From assembly GCA_000469685.2 (NCBI GenBank), contig LS997566.1, positions 36,004,420 through 36,068,419 on the forward strand: 64,000 nt of DNA, read 5' to 3'. A program made the translations under genes and the position numbers. Shown piece after piece: positions 22,050 through 34,569 of the stretch. The notes under the pieces were generated by a model that did no database searches, was not told the DNA's origin, and saw nothing but the letters and a program-made list of their open reading frames with translations. This DNA comes from Haemonchus contortus. Taxonomy: Eukaryota > Nematoda > Chromadorea > Rhabditida > Trichostrongylidae. The first letter of the stretch is position 1; every line of letters begins with the position of its first letter.

Positions 22050-22845
22050 AGACTGATTTCTCGTCCTTCATCCTTGCCCATCAGTCAATAATCTTTACGA
22101 CCACCAAAGCTAAATAGACATTCGGGTTAATGAGTAACTTCTTGATTCCCTGCACCGGTGCTTTGTTTATAACAAAGGAGTGGAGAAATTCGATCCTTCG
22201 ACATGGAGTCTCGCCCCGAGCTATTATACACCCATCGTGTTTCCGTCTACGCCTCACTAGCGTAACTCTAAAGTGTTGTTCACCCTTTCCCAAAGATTTC
22301 TGACCAATTTTCTCCACAATCCAATCCTCGATCGACGACCACTTTGTATGAATAGATTGACAGAGAGCTCATAGTCGGGCGGCGATTTGTACGGCCTAAT
22401 TTCAACTGAAATTCGACCCCTCTTCCGTCAATCTCCCTACACTCATCATTTCGAGCGCCGTTGTCACTTTCGTGTAGCAAGATCGCTTTATGATTCTCAC
22501 ACCTATGACGTCATCGCTGTTCAATTTCAATTTCGATTTAATTGACTTGGTAAACAATACATTTAGGTCAAGAAAGCTGCTCACATTAATTACCCTTTTG
22601 CATATTTTTACGTGGATCGTCTCATTCTATTTTATACGGACTGCAATGATCGTTATGCTCTCCTTTCAGTCTTCGTTGTTGATTTCAAATAATTCCTAGT
22701 AAATAATGGTAAGTAATAATGTATAAAAACAAATAATAAACAATAATTAGTGATAATAATAATAATATTATAGTCTCCAACTTCTCTCTTGCTTTAACTT
22801 CGGCATAGCTGTTATTCGTGAATATTAATATTATAATAATATAAC

Positions 22846-22913
<68 letters not shown>

Positions 22914-25700
22914 CATGAGTAAATCGATGATAATAACCATAATAATAATGACAATAATTACGATATAATGGTAACGTATCAATCTAGCTCTTCTCAAATG
23001 TGTAACTGAAGTCTCTTTTAGTGCTGAGCTGACCCCGATCTAAAAAACTGACAACAGAATGTCGGACAAGAGTGCAATGGGCGACACCGCCACCTTCCAT
23101 TAACCTTGGTGCTAATTCGCATTAACTGTTTTCCATCTAATCAGACTCTCCAAGTTGGTAAATAGCATAACCATCGGGTTCCAACTTGCTGGAGCGAAGT
23201 TGCCAGATGTAAAGCTAAAATTTCGTCCGACCAACCCATTTCTGTCCTTCTCAAAACCCGGACAATTGCGTGGCTTGCTCTGATAATCAGTACCCATCCT
23301 GACAGACGTTAGGAGTTTGTGCGGAAGAAACCGATAGTAACGGGCTATGCATAAGAACCCTCCCGTATAAAAACGACAGCCGTCGACGAAACCGTACGAA
23401 TGTTTGCATACACTTTGAGTAGATGTAGGTCTTATAGGATTACCAGAAAAAAAGTTGGATACCAGCCAAAGGAACCTATCGAATTTCCTCATTCATAATA
23501 AATTGGGTACGCCGCCATTTCACTTTTCCACTGCCACCTCACACTCACGCGCTGCTCCAATTCAATTCAGAATTCAAAGTGGCCATTTCTTTCTCAAATC
23601 AATTCTCTTGTTACCAATTATCATTTCTACGACCTACCACCTTTCTATGCACATTCTTCGTTATTTGAACGGTTTTTGATCTTTATTACATTATAACTGA
23701 CAAATCTTATTGCACTACAAGTCCTCATGCGCCGTTTAGACGGAAGCATTCATAACTGACTCTGCATAGAAAACACCGTTCACTTGAGCTTTTTAAATCC
23801 AATTTGTTCTGTCCGTTTTTGCTTTTGTTTTTTTTTGTGTTCGTTTCGCCTCGGTACTGCTGAAAACCTCGGTTTTTATAAAGTTGTCTTACACCGAATT
23901 CTTTATTGGAAAAATAAATGAGGCACGCTTATTAACACATAAGTTAATAATAGACATATGAAGATGATAAGTGTTTGTGCTGCCTTTTGTATTGGTAAAT
24001 AGGTTTTTTTAATCATCCAGCTCATTCTTAACTCAGAGAGAAATTGCAAAATCGAATAGGAATTACAGCGGCCCACTTAATTCTTCGTACACATGTAAAT
24101 GAGTACCTTCCAAAGAAAATTCGATTCATAACAGTAACGTCGAATACAAAAACATAGCTTATCCTGAAACAAATTCCTAACGGCTTTCTTACTTTTTTTT
24201 TGACTAAGCAAGTGGCCTATAACATAACAGGCTACTCCTAGCAGATTTCTCACCCTATCAGGAACTCATTCGAGCCGTTTACGGCATTTTGTCTCGCTAT
24301 GCTCGTTGTTGTTCACACAGACCACTTCCGCTAAAGAGCTAAACATAGGAAGTAGGCGGGGCTATAAGGCTTTAGCTTTTTTTCTTATTACTTAGTAAGG
24401 TTCTTTTGAAAAAATCACCATGGTAGAGGTATTCATCCCACTCAAGCTCACTGTTATCACAAAACACAAAATGCTTCCAGGATGCGCCATGTATCCACCT
24501 CTTGTTTGTAATTACACAGGTGATTGAAAACGGGTTTGTCTAGACATTGTCTTGCAAGCACGACGAAAACATGGTTTTTTCTAGCAGCAATTAGCGAGTT
24601 ACAAAAAGTTTCTCGGCTTTCGAGAAAAAGTCCTATCAACATGGGCTGAAGTGGAGTGCTTCCGTTGTTTGCGTGAAATTTTTTACGCCCTTCAGCTATC
24701 AATTAAGTGGAGCACTACTCGGCGAAATAGTAATTTGAAGCACCCCCGATTGCAAGCTACGCTTAACCTTGACTGTACTATACTATGTACTCAACCTAGG
24801 GCCAGGGCATAGCAGATGGATGTCCCATAACACCCCTAGACCTATAGTTGACATTCTCTATAGTTTTCTGATCTGAATAAGCAGCCCAAGTTTAAAGTCG
24901 CCTGCTGGAATTTAGTATATGATAAATTCGAATGGTAACAATAATAATCAATGATTTTTACATCAATCATAACATCTAGTAAATCAAATTCCGTTCACAC
25001 CTTAGGCAGAGGAAGCGGTGCGGAATTTTTGAAAAGGAAAATATCGAATTATTTATCACTAAGCCCTCGCAAACTATAAAATTTGCATAGGCTGTGGAGG
25101 CTATATTCAAATGCTGCATACTATTTTCCCTACTCCAAAAGCTACAACCCAATTTTTAACATTTCTAACTTTCAACTGAATTTTCTCGAGCCTCATCCTA
25201 CTTCTATGAACATCTAGCAAATCAAAAACAACAGTTTTGGATACCGGATTTTTTCACTTCTAAAATATTTTTGCGGCACAATCCAAATCCCTTCATGAGA
25301 CGTACGAATCCAGTGGTAGTGGAGAGGTGACAATGTCTTGAATTTTTATATCGAACCCATCGACCAATATCAATTTCAAACCCAGATGAAAGACCCTCGA
25401 ACGAAAAATTTTCGTACAGATTTTTTATTTTTTATATTTACTTGTTTTGTTCCCTTCAGGAGTGAGTTGAAAAGTGCGCTCACCCACAGCGAATAGATGA
25501 CTTTTCTATAATCGGCCGAATTTTCTCATCTCTTCACATGACGTCTCATGATTGACATATGAGACAGCACGGCGGCGATTCGATCTTTCCGATCAAATTC
25601 TTCAATAGGTCCCATCCGTCTCTTATAACTCAATTCCCTAATTTACCTGACATCCCCTTTTCTTTCCTTTTGTCATTTTAGCATGTCAATGTACAGTGGA
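22050..25700. other. intergenic, no recognisable gene
   Basis: Apart from the AAT microsatellite there are only short ORFs (for example on the minus strand at 23112-23492 and 24457-24702) without splice support or family motifs. Confidence 0.45.
22845..22913. repeat. (AAT)n microsatellite
   Basis: About 23 uninterrupted AAT/TAA units, flanked by further imperfect AAT-rich sequence at 22745-22770 and 22920-22965. The ORF through it (poly-Ile) is an artefact of the repeat. Confidence 0.95.
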
Positions 25701-25714
25701 AAATGGGGCACCAT

Positions 25715-25959
25715 CACCCAGGCATGGCCCAGGGATGAAGTTGCAGATCGACTCGCGTACTCGCGTAGGCAAACCAAGCCTTCCATCCTTCCCGGCTCGG
25801 TTCAGCGGTACCAACATAGTCTGGGAAGATAAGTGATAATAGCACCGACTTGTTCATCGGATAGCCTCCTCAAGTCATCGTATAACCACGAACTCATTCA
25901 CACTGCCCATGATTTTTCGATGAAAATCAAATCAGGGGCACATCCCAAATATGGGATTG
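25715..25959 (+). repeat. SINE-like element, degenerate copy
   Basis: This copy shares the family body: AACCAAGCCTTCCATCCTTCC, GCGGTACCAACATAGTCTGG, GACTTGTTCATCGG and a 3' end GGGGCACATCCCAAATATGG. The head is eroded. It abuts the copy starting at 25960 in the same orientation. Confidence 0.6.
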
Positions 25960-26256
25960 CGGCAGTGGAGTTGGTGTAGAGCAAAATGCGCACTATCTCA
26001 CACGCATCGTCAGGTGTTCGAATTCGAATCGATGCCCGCCTAGGCCAACCAAGCCTTCCATCCCTCCGAGGTCGGTGAATTGGTACCAGACTCGTCTGGG
26101 AGGATAAAAGCACTGGCTTGTACAATGGCTGGTCACCGCAAGTCATTGTATAGGCCACACACGTACTCATTACGCCACTACGATTCTGAATGGAAGTCAA
26201 GTGTGGGGGTGCACCCCTGAGACGGGATTGATCAACGCCAAAAATTTTACCCTTTA
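25960..26256 (+). repeat. SINE-like element, best-preserved copy
   Basis: The tRNA-like head (GGAGTTGGTGTAGAGC, then GGTGTTCGAATTCGAATCG as a B box) is followed by CAACCAAGCCTTCCATCC, TTGGTACCAGACTCGTCTGG, AGGATAAAAGCACTGGCTTG and CACTACGATTCTGAATGG. The 3' end is GACGGGATTGATCAACGCC. Together with 38282-38556 this defines a family consensus of about 280 bp. Confidence 0.7.
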
Positions 26257-26259
26257 AAG

Positions 26260-29170
26260 TCAGAAACGTGGTACATGGTACTACAGGGCTACAAAACAGG
26301 TACTCAACAGAGGAATATTGCCGTAATTTACTTGATTGCGCTCTTTTTCCGTGTTGAGTGCCTGTTGTTGCTGCACGACCTCCGTCTACAATGCCCTTTT
26401 AAGTGGACCAATCAGCTCAAAAGACAGATGAATCGTGGTCTTTGGGCGGAGCAAAGTTTCTATAGGACGAACCTATAAACCTTTACTACCGCTTCCTGTT
26501 CTCGAGCTCAAACGTTCACCACAAACCAATAAGCATAAGGTGAATTCCCTTATGTTTCCACGTCTATGTATATTCTCCCCCTTACTTCTTTATCAGTCCA
26601 TACCACTCGTTATCATCCCCAGGCCCTCCTCGTTACGACCCACTAATCAGCTTGCTCGGGTAATATCTTACAGAGGCGTCAGCTTGCTACACAGTCTTCC
26701 ACCTTTTACAGCTTGTAATAAGCTATTATCACCCATTACTGCTTGATATCACTTCTTATCACTGATAATTATTCGCGATTTTCTTTAGTCTCTTTCTCCA
26801 CTCTCTATCCCTCCACTAAACTACTAAGTGAAAATCAAACCACTCAGGAGGGTTTAGGACATTTCAGTGAGCTCATGCAGGCTTTTTCCGATCCCTTATT
26901 GTGGAATATATTCGCTTCAGTACTGGTTGATATCGTGCCATTCAGTTATACCTGTAGCAATAGAACTTGCGGACAAATATTCTTTTTTCGTATAGAATAA
27001 CTGGATGTAATGGAGCTACTGAAATACCGGTTCCATTTTGTTGCCCTAGAAAAACCCCTCGTTGCTCTCAACGATCCCCACTTTCAACTGTTCATCTCGC
27101 CAAAACCGATTGGGGACAATATCTAATCATAGGGCTCAAAGTACACTCTTTTGCGGCTAACGTACTTTAGGCTCCAAGACTAGAAATTGCTCTCAATCAG
27201 TTCACGCACAATGAAGAGGGATGAAGCCCAGGTGGTTAAAATCTCACTCTCAGTAAACCATATTTCCATATTCTGTTCGAAATCATCGACACACGCAATA
27301 ATGGCTCATGCAAATCACTCGAATCGATTTTGAAATTCTGGAACAAATACGAATAAGAAGGAACATTTAAAAAAGTCTCTTTGTACTTGACCTCAGATAA
27401 TAATAATAATAGTAATACATAGCCTGCAAGCATTGATGGCCCTCCGTGTCAGTGTACATTTTTTGTAGAGAAATGAATGAATTTCGACGTAAAACCATAA
27501 AAATGTATGAAAAATTATTTAAAAGTCCTATATGTATATTGGGTCCATTCCCGGTGTGCATGATATAGTGGACCTTCGAGACCCATGGACTCACTTAGAT
27601 GAGAAACAAGGAAGCAGGTGAGCTGTCCTCACAGCAACGGGCACCATAGTGACGGATGATGAACTTACCGTCCAAGACTGTCTTTTCAAGTATAGCTATT
27701 CCTCCCAACCCCGATTTTATGGAGTGCAGATGGGGTGGCTTCAATTGATATACATCTTTTTCACAAGTATGGTCCTTAGATCGAATACCGGGTAAAATCT
27801 GACCTAGGTCAAAGAAAGCCCCTCCTCTCTCGGGAGGCAGTAGATTGGTATCAAAGCCGTCTGGGAGGGTAAAGGCATTGAACGGTTTCGCGAACAATTC
27901 CCTGCACTAGACACCATTTACGTATGAGGTCTACAAAACAAATATTGCAGAAATTACGCCAACCCAGCTAAGTAGTTATGGGTGCCAATTCGAACTTGTG
28001 CAATCCATGAGACCGGTTCCTTTCAGGCTATTCTAACCTTCCATCCCAGCTGCGACGATTGATTGGTACAAGACTCAATCATCCTTTTCTTCTCTTGCGT
28101 TAATCCCGTGTCTTCGCAGCGTCCCCATTTGACATTGGAAATCTTCAATTGCTCCTGTCCGAAGCAACTTTTTTGTGGGCCTTCATCTCAGCGATCTTCT
28201 TCTTGCTGACGTCCCTACATCTACATACATCACTTACATCGTCCCTACGTTCTTCTTTTACGGAGTTCTGAGGCCCAGAGCGCCGGAGTTCCGAGTCTTG
28301 AGGAAGTGAGTGGTGCAGGACCCAACTGATAAACAGGAACCCTCTGACATCAGAGGCCACATACCTTATTTAGCCACTGCCAGGGGCTCAAGAACGTGTA
28401 ACTTCCATCTGGGGACTAAGCCCATCTAGCTCCACTCACGATTCTGAGCCGTGAATTCTGAACCTTACACTTCGACCTGGAACAAACAACAACTCCCAGA
28501 TAGATGAGTTCACCATCGTTTTTCGCATGACTGCGTTTTTAAGGCAGTGTAGTCACCGAGGATGAAGGCGTCCGACAACCCATTGAGGTATGAGACGATG
28601 ATTGCCATCCATCTTCGTTCACCGTCAACGTCGTAGCCACTATTTCGCCGTTGTGTTGTCATGAGTGTCGTCGTAGGAACCGGTTCCTTATGCGCCTCAC
28701 TTGACGACGATATTCCGAGTTCTCGACAAGTGGGATAGTTTCGCAACTTGTATTGCCTACTTGAACATACTTACTTTTTTCGCGATTCCTTGTCATCGAA
28801 AGAAATTCTATACGCCGAACCTCTCAGACCAAATCATTGAACGAACACAGAAAGTTTTCATAAGATACTTTGAGATGACGAACTTTTGGAATTTAAAAAT
28901 CACTCGCTTTGTATTCACTGAACACCAGTAATATTTTGAGTCACGAGTACCCAATATGGCAGATTCCCCCCACTACATGTCCAGTTGGAAAAATATTAAT
29001 CATTGACCCACGCAGAGAACAAAAGGGTGGAATGGTAGCGGCCCCCGACTGTTTCAAGCTATCAACAAGTATTTGGAAACTCCAGATCTGTACCTGTCTA
29101 TGTTAAGCCTCCTCTGCGCAAGATCAGTTCATCGTGAGAGTGGAACCCCACGCTCCCAATGAAATTGATC
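26260..29170. other. intergenic with SINE fragments
   Basis: Partial SINE-like copies are seen near 27820-27900 (TTGGTATCAAAGCCGTCTGG then GGGTAAAGGCATTGAACGG) and 28028-28110. Other ORFs here, such as 28510-28746 on the minus strand, are not recognisable. Confidence 0.45.
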
Positions 29171-29175
29171 GTTGA

Positions 29176-30000
29176 ATTCATTTTATTTGTTTATTTTATT
29201 TGTTTATACGCTACATAAGGTAGACGTGAGAAAATAAGCAACAACACGCTGTAAAACCTCATACAACTATATAAAACTCAGTAATTCTTTCCTTACAAGT
29301 CGCTTAAAGTGCATATATGCAGGGGAGAGAAGTACTACCTGCGATTTCAAAGATATGAATATAGAGCCTGCTCTACAGTTGAAACTGTGGAGCTTCAAGT
29401 TGGTTCGAGGCGTTACGTATGAAATTTTCACTGAGCTGCCTCTGGTCCTTGAAACATTTCGAGTGAAGAACCTGGACTCATCAACTCTAGCAATCCCTGT
29501 CAATAACTTAAATACCATACAGACATCATATACCTTCCTTCGTGATTTTAGGCTATGAAGCTTAAACTTTTGGTTCCTAGAGGCTGGGTGAGGCACGTCT
29601 GAAAAAAACGGCCTCCCCAGTCCTAATGCATAACTTCCGCGTATAATTATCCTGAACTTTTTCCAGTAAATCCACGTCTTTCTTCTTCCAAGGACAAAAT
29701 ATTGATGCACCGCTTTCCACTATGGGCCGCACGTATGTCTTGTACGCCTTAATTAAGACTTTTTCATCCTTTACTGTCAAGCCCTTAAAAATTTGATAGG
29801 TTCGATAAGTAGCTTTCCTGACGATAGCCTCATAGTGGTCAGAAAAGCTGAGCTTATTGTTATAATGGAAGCCAAGATCCCTGACAGCGGAGACCTCATT
29901 CAGACAATGCTCACGGAGTTTGTAGGCTCTCGGCAATGTAGAGCCACCAATCCTCATAAACATTGTCTTTTCAGGAGCGAGAGGTAAACACCATAACTGT
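29176..30000 (-). mobile_element. 5'-truncated non-LTR retrotransposon (LINE) fragment
   Basis: Two minus-strand frames join into the C-terminal end of a LINE reverse transcriptase ORF. The first piece (29577-29963) reads VRDLGFHYNNKLSFSDHYEA, then KAYKTYVRPIVESGASIF and KVQDNYTRKLC, the usual order after the RT active site. The second (29267 to about 29600) reads HPASRNQKFKLHSLKSRR and later FKRLVRKELLSFI. A frameshift at about 29600 separates them. The catalytic domain and endonuclease are missing. The 3' end carries AAACAAATAAAAT-type repeats at 29176-29212, as expected for a LINE tail. It is most like CR1/Jockey-type elements. Confidence 0.75.
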
Positions 30001-30004
30001 GTCT

Positions 30005-33000
30005 GAAAACTGAATGTATGTCAGAAATTAAACAAAAAGGTTTTTTACGAACTCAGTGACTTGCCTAGTTGGAATTCGCACTCGCACGTCTTTTTCCAGC
30101 CACCACCACGTTTGTCCATTTTTCTATCGATACTCCATTACTAACACAAAAACAAAAATTCCCCTCATCTCTAGGAGATTTCGGTATCACCACAGAGTTC
30201 CCTGATGAAAATAATGACCATGCTATGATGTAGGATTGTTTACTCCTCGTCTTTAGATTCGCCGACGCATTAAAAAGGAATTCTCCGGCCAGAATATGAA
30301 TACTCCATTTATTTGGAGCTTATTTTGCGAAGCAGTGTTTATAGGGAGGGCGTAGGAGGTTCGCATGGGTCCCAAAAATAATCTATGATGGAAAAGAAGA
30401 TAGTAAATAGCGCATGGGAATTCGTGCTGGAGAAAAGGTATTATACCTCAGTCGGAAAAACGAGTGATTGGCTGTACTCCCGTGAACGCAGGATATCTAA
30501 ACGGCGAACAGCGAGACTCTAGGAAGAATACCCTTAGACCACATTATCTAAGGCAAGGGACGCTATGCAATGCTACTGTGTTCCATGACCGAAGTCTTTT
30601 TTCTTCGAGAGAGCACTGCCGTACTTTTATCCTCCCAGATGAGATCCCAATACCCGGCCCCGGAGAACCCTGGACCATGCGCGTGTGATAGTGCCCCACT
30701 CGCTTTTACACCACCCATGCCCTATTCTAAATAATCAAGCATAAAATATAGTACAATAATGATAATCAAATGTACAATATAATATCAATTATGAATCGTC
30801 AATGATACTTCCAATCACTTTAGAGCACTTCCTTTGCAGTCAACTTGCCTAATATGCGTTTCAAAATATGCCAGTTTTATTGAAAATTCTTGCAGAAATA
30901 GATTCCAAAATACTTCATTTCCATATTGCTTTCTACCAGTTTTAGCATTTAATAAACGATCAATCCCACCAAAGAACAAATTGCCCTTCCCATACCATTT
31001 CCTCATCTTCAGATTGATTCTTCTCATTGCAAAGCCTAATTCCAACTGAAAATGATGGAATTCCCGGAAAACAGCAACGATCCATGCTCGTTGTTGTTTT
31101 TTGTATGGGTATGCACTGTGCACTTTGAGTTGTTTATTGAATCTCTAAGTGTCGACGGCGGCAGAGGCTGCAGCGAATCGGACTGGGCATCCGGCCGCTG
31201 TCTTCCTTGCCATAGCTTTCACAGCACTTTTTCTACATCAGCTTAATGTATTTGATCGATACTGTCTCCATTACTGCAATTAAATTAATTTCGTTCCTGA
31301 ATAAGCATCTGCTTCGTCTTCTTGCTTAACCGCTTCGTCTGGGCGTACATATTCTTTGTAATCGTTTCTTCTACATTCATTTTTACCCTTGTATTCCGCT
31401 AAAACTCCCATTATGGAAAAAGTTTATTCAGTCAATATTTAATGTACCCATTCATTTATTTGGTAACCTCAAAAAAATAGAAAATAAACCTACTCATGAG
31501 GAAAGGTTTGAATGTTCGCAACATGTACAGCAGCCCATGGCACCTAAGCCGCTTGGGGAGTCTCTCGAAGATTGGGATGGAAGTTTAACCTAACTCTAAT
31601 GATGAGCGATCGCTATTGTCGATGTTTGAAAAGATAAACAGATAAAAATTTTTTCGCAAACGATAGTTCATTATTGTGATCAAACAAGTTTTTCTGTGAG
31701 ACAAATGCGTGGCGCATTCCTCTACATAAATGAAGAAATTCTTTGATTGCTGGACCAAATACGATATTGGAAACGGGGAATTTTTCAGATTTTCTTACTA
31801 ACGATGTGAACCACCCGCTCACACGCTTCACACCGCACCAGCAGAACATATGGTCCAAATGGCTACTGACTATGTGCACCTCAGATCAATAAACATTTCC
31901 TGTTGTCGGTTCGGTTTGAAGCGTGAAATGCCTAAAGTACGCGATTTACCTGAATCCTTCAAAGATTCAATTTCGCCTGGCATTAGTTTCCTAATTTCAT
32001 GACATTATGCAGTTAGATATCATCCGAAATTCTTCAATATTCGGAATAGATTTTCCCGAAATTTACAAAAACCATGGGATTCTCTTCGATGCACTGCCAG
32101 ATTTTCCTCCGCAAATCGAAAACAGCAAATCGAAATCTCAACATTTTACTGATGCATTCCGTTCGAATTCTCATTATTCAATTATGCTGTTTCGATTCTC
32201 CGACTGCATCCCTTTCCGCCGCAAAAAAAACCCCATTTAGTTATGTTTTTGTTGGTTACAGCGAAGGATCGCACACAGTTTGCACAGCGCATTCAGTTAT
32301 GTGTCATTTAACGGCCGACAAAGACCATACGACGAAAACTAGTGCAAGTCGTGATCCCGTATTCATGAAATGTACACCGCGGGGATTCGGAGGTACATAT
32401 TCGAGGGTCAACCACAACTTCCACTGATGTTTAGACCTAAACAGAGGCTGGCTTTGTGTTATGTTGCCTGGCTGGGTGATTTATGAATCCCCATTACGAA
32501 TAGATTATTGTTTTTCGGAGCAAGCAACGAGGCGAATTTATGATCGCCTTCCTTCCAGTTTTGTGCATCTTGTCTCATAGAATTCTTGGAAGGCAAAGAC
32601 AAAATTTCAGTCGATCTTCTCCTTTGTTTATGTAATAATGTGAAGTGCAACTAGGCTTGCAAAGGATCATCTTTTAGATGGAATCTCTACATAAAAGTAT
32701 AAGTATATAAAGGAAGTATATATGAAAGTACAACTTTCCCAGTAGATGTGCTATTCCTTCTTTCGCTTTTTCTCTTCCAACGCGTCATGAAGACAGAGGC
32801 TTCGAATAACTCTGTTAATGAGATATCGCAAAATGATAAAATGCCTGTCGCTTTTTTTCAATGTTCACTAAACTTTTTAGAATGCGCCACATAAACGGCT
32901 CTTTTTCCATATGATGTAGAAGTTTTGATGGTTCATCAATCACAAACTTTTCAAAGGCAACCCTAGGATTAGATGTCCGATCCTGTAGCGCTCTGAAAAG

Positions 33001-34290
33001 CTCACATTTTCTTAAGCGACTGACCATGGACGAAGGAGGTTGTACACGAGGAAAATCAAAGCGGAATAACTAGGTAGATTAGCCGCGTTTATACCGCCTG
33101 TGCCGTTTTAGGTACAGCTTATCGCAAGGTATTACTATTTATTATTAGTGAGGCCCCAGATTGTTCTGTCCTCCACTGCAGTGCTCCACTGTCTTTGTGG
33201 TATCACACATTATTTCCCACATTAGGTAGGTAGTAGAACCTTTGTCGCCCTTTTGTTGTCGATATCAACTTGTGGGAGGGTAGGATTGATAATAAACGGC
33301 GATTTTACCAATTTCCAATGTAAATTCGTATATTAGCGCAGTGAGTGCCTAGACTTTTGAACAATAGAGCAAAAAACTGAGAAATCCGAAAACTGCAGTA
33401 TTGTATACAGCATATTTCTGATAAGTAAAGAATTCAAGAGCATATAGTAAAGTTGTTTACAGTATAGTTCAATTTCTATGAAAAAAACTTAGATGAAAAA
33501 AAGTTTATGTGAAAATTGTTGGTATAGTTACTTGCAGATGAATTCTATTTGTAAAAATAAAGCGCAAACGAGGAAACTCCACGTCGGCGAAGATTCATGG
33601 CGTTTTTGCCTCGTTCCATGTCGCATCCACATTTTCAATCCTCTCAGTAATTTCAGAGTGTAATCGAGTTGACTTCAAGAGTACATCCATTTGCACGTCT
33701 TCCGCTCATTCTCAGTCTGTTCATGGTCATTTCCCTAGGGAATGGAAGGGAATTCTAACACACCCTTCTGAGAATCATTCATATTTCTCCACAAGACCAG
33801 ACTGTCCAGGAGTCATCCATTTTTCGGAGCCTCGATTTGATCGATTGCACTTCATAGACCTAGTCATGTTCGAATGAGCGAGCGCTATCTGGTTAATTGA
33901 CAAAGCGGATGTCACTGTCGTTTTGCCAGACAATCGAATGCGTCAGTTAATTGCATATTCCACACTGTACTCGCATACTGAATGATATCCTATGCGTTGC
34001 AAAGTAGACAAATTTTCGAATGATCACTCGTGCCAGTGAGGTGCATGGACAACTTCTTTTAATTGATGGATCCCTTGCCCAGACGTTTGTCATTACTGAT
34101 GTATCATATTTTGTGAAAAAAATTCTACGGCTTCGCGCCAGCTGGGAGGCGATTGTGATGGGACCCTTGGTTGCTCTAGCACTTTGTATGAAGACCACTA
34201 CTCGCCTCTAGTTAACTTTCTTTGTTCTTGCTATGACAGCAAGCCTGACATCGTGCAACACGGTGCGAAGCCTTCCTCGAAGACTGCTAA
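30005..34290. other. intergenic, only weak exon candidates
   Basis: A minus-strand frame at 30815-31123 ends NEVFWNLFLQEFSIKLAYFE, which could be another LINE C-terminal remnant. A + strand frame after an acceptor-like GGTTACAG at 32260 reads HTVCTAHSVMCHLTADKD and stops at 32425-32427. Neither has partners that would establish a gene. Confidence 0.35.
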
Positions 34291-34299
34291 GGATAAGGT

Positions 34300-34560
34300 C
34301 CGTCGCGTCGATCAACCCCATCTTGGATTGCGCCCCGCATTCGACTCCCATTCAGAATCGTAGTGGCAATTCGAATATGTATGCGGTCTATACCATGACC
34401 TGCTGCAGAAGGCGATGTACAAGTCAGGCTCGTTTCCTCTCATACAAGTCCTATATCAAAAACCCTACCCGGAATGGTTTAACGCTTGGTTGGCTTGGGC
34501 GAGAATCGATCAGGGATCTGAACTCGGACCATGTGTGTTGGGTATGTAGTGCGTCTTTTA
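34300..34560 (-). repeat. SINE-like element, reversed copy
   Basis: Read on the minus strand it shows GAGTTCAGATCCCTGATCG (B-box-like), GCCCAAGCCAACCAAGCG and ACTACGATTCTGAATGGG, in the family order. It is heavily diverged. Confidence 0.55.
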
Positions 34561-34569
34561 CTACTGCAC

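Noticed and set aside
22812..22997. ORF with a long poly-isoleucine stretch
   Set aside because: It is the translation of the AAT microsatellite.
23112..23492. 126-codon minus-strand ORF
   Set aside because: ORFs of this length are expected by chance in 64 kb. It has no motif and no partner exon.
24457..33027. Apparent recurring word GAATGCGCCAC/ATGT at several sites (24480, 31710, 32880, 44811) suggesting a shared gene family
   Set aside because: Orientation differs between sites and the similarity does not extend far enough to define a family by eye.
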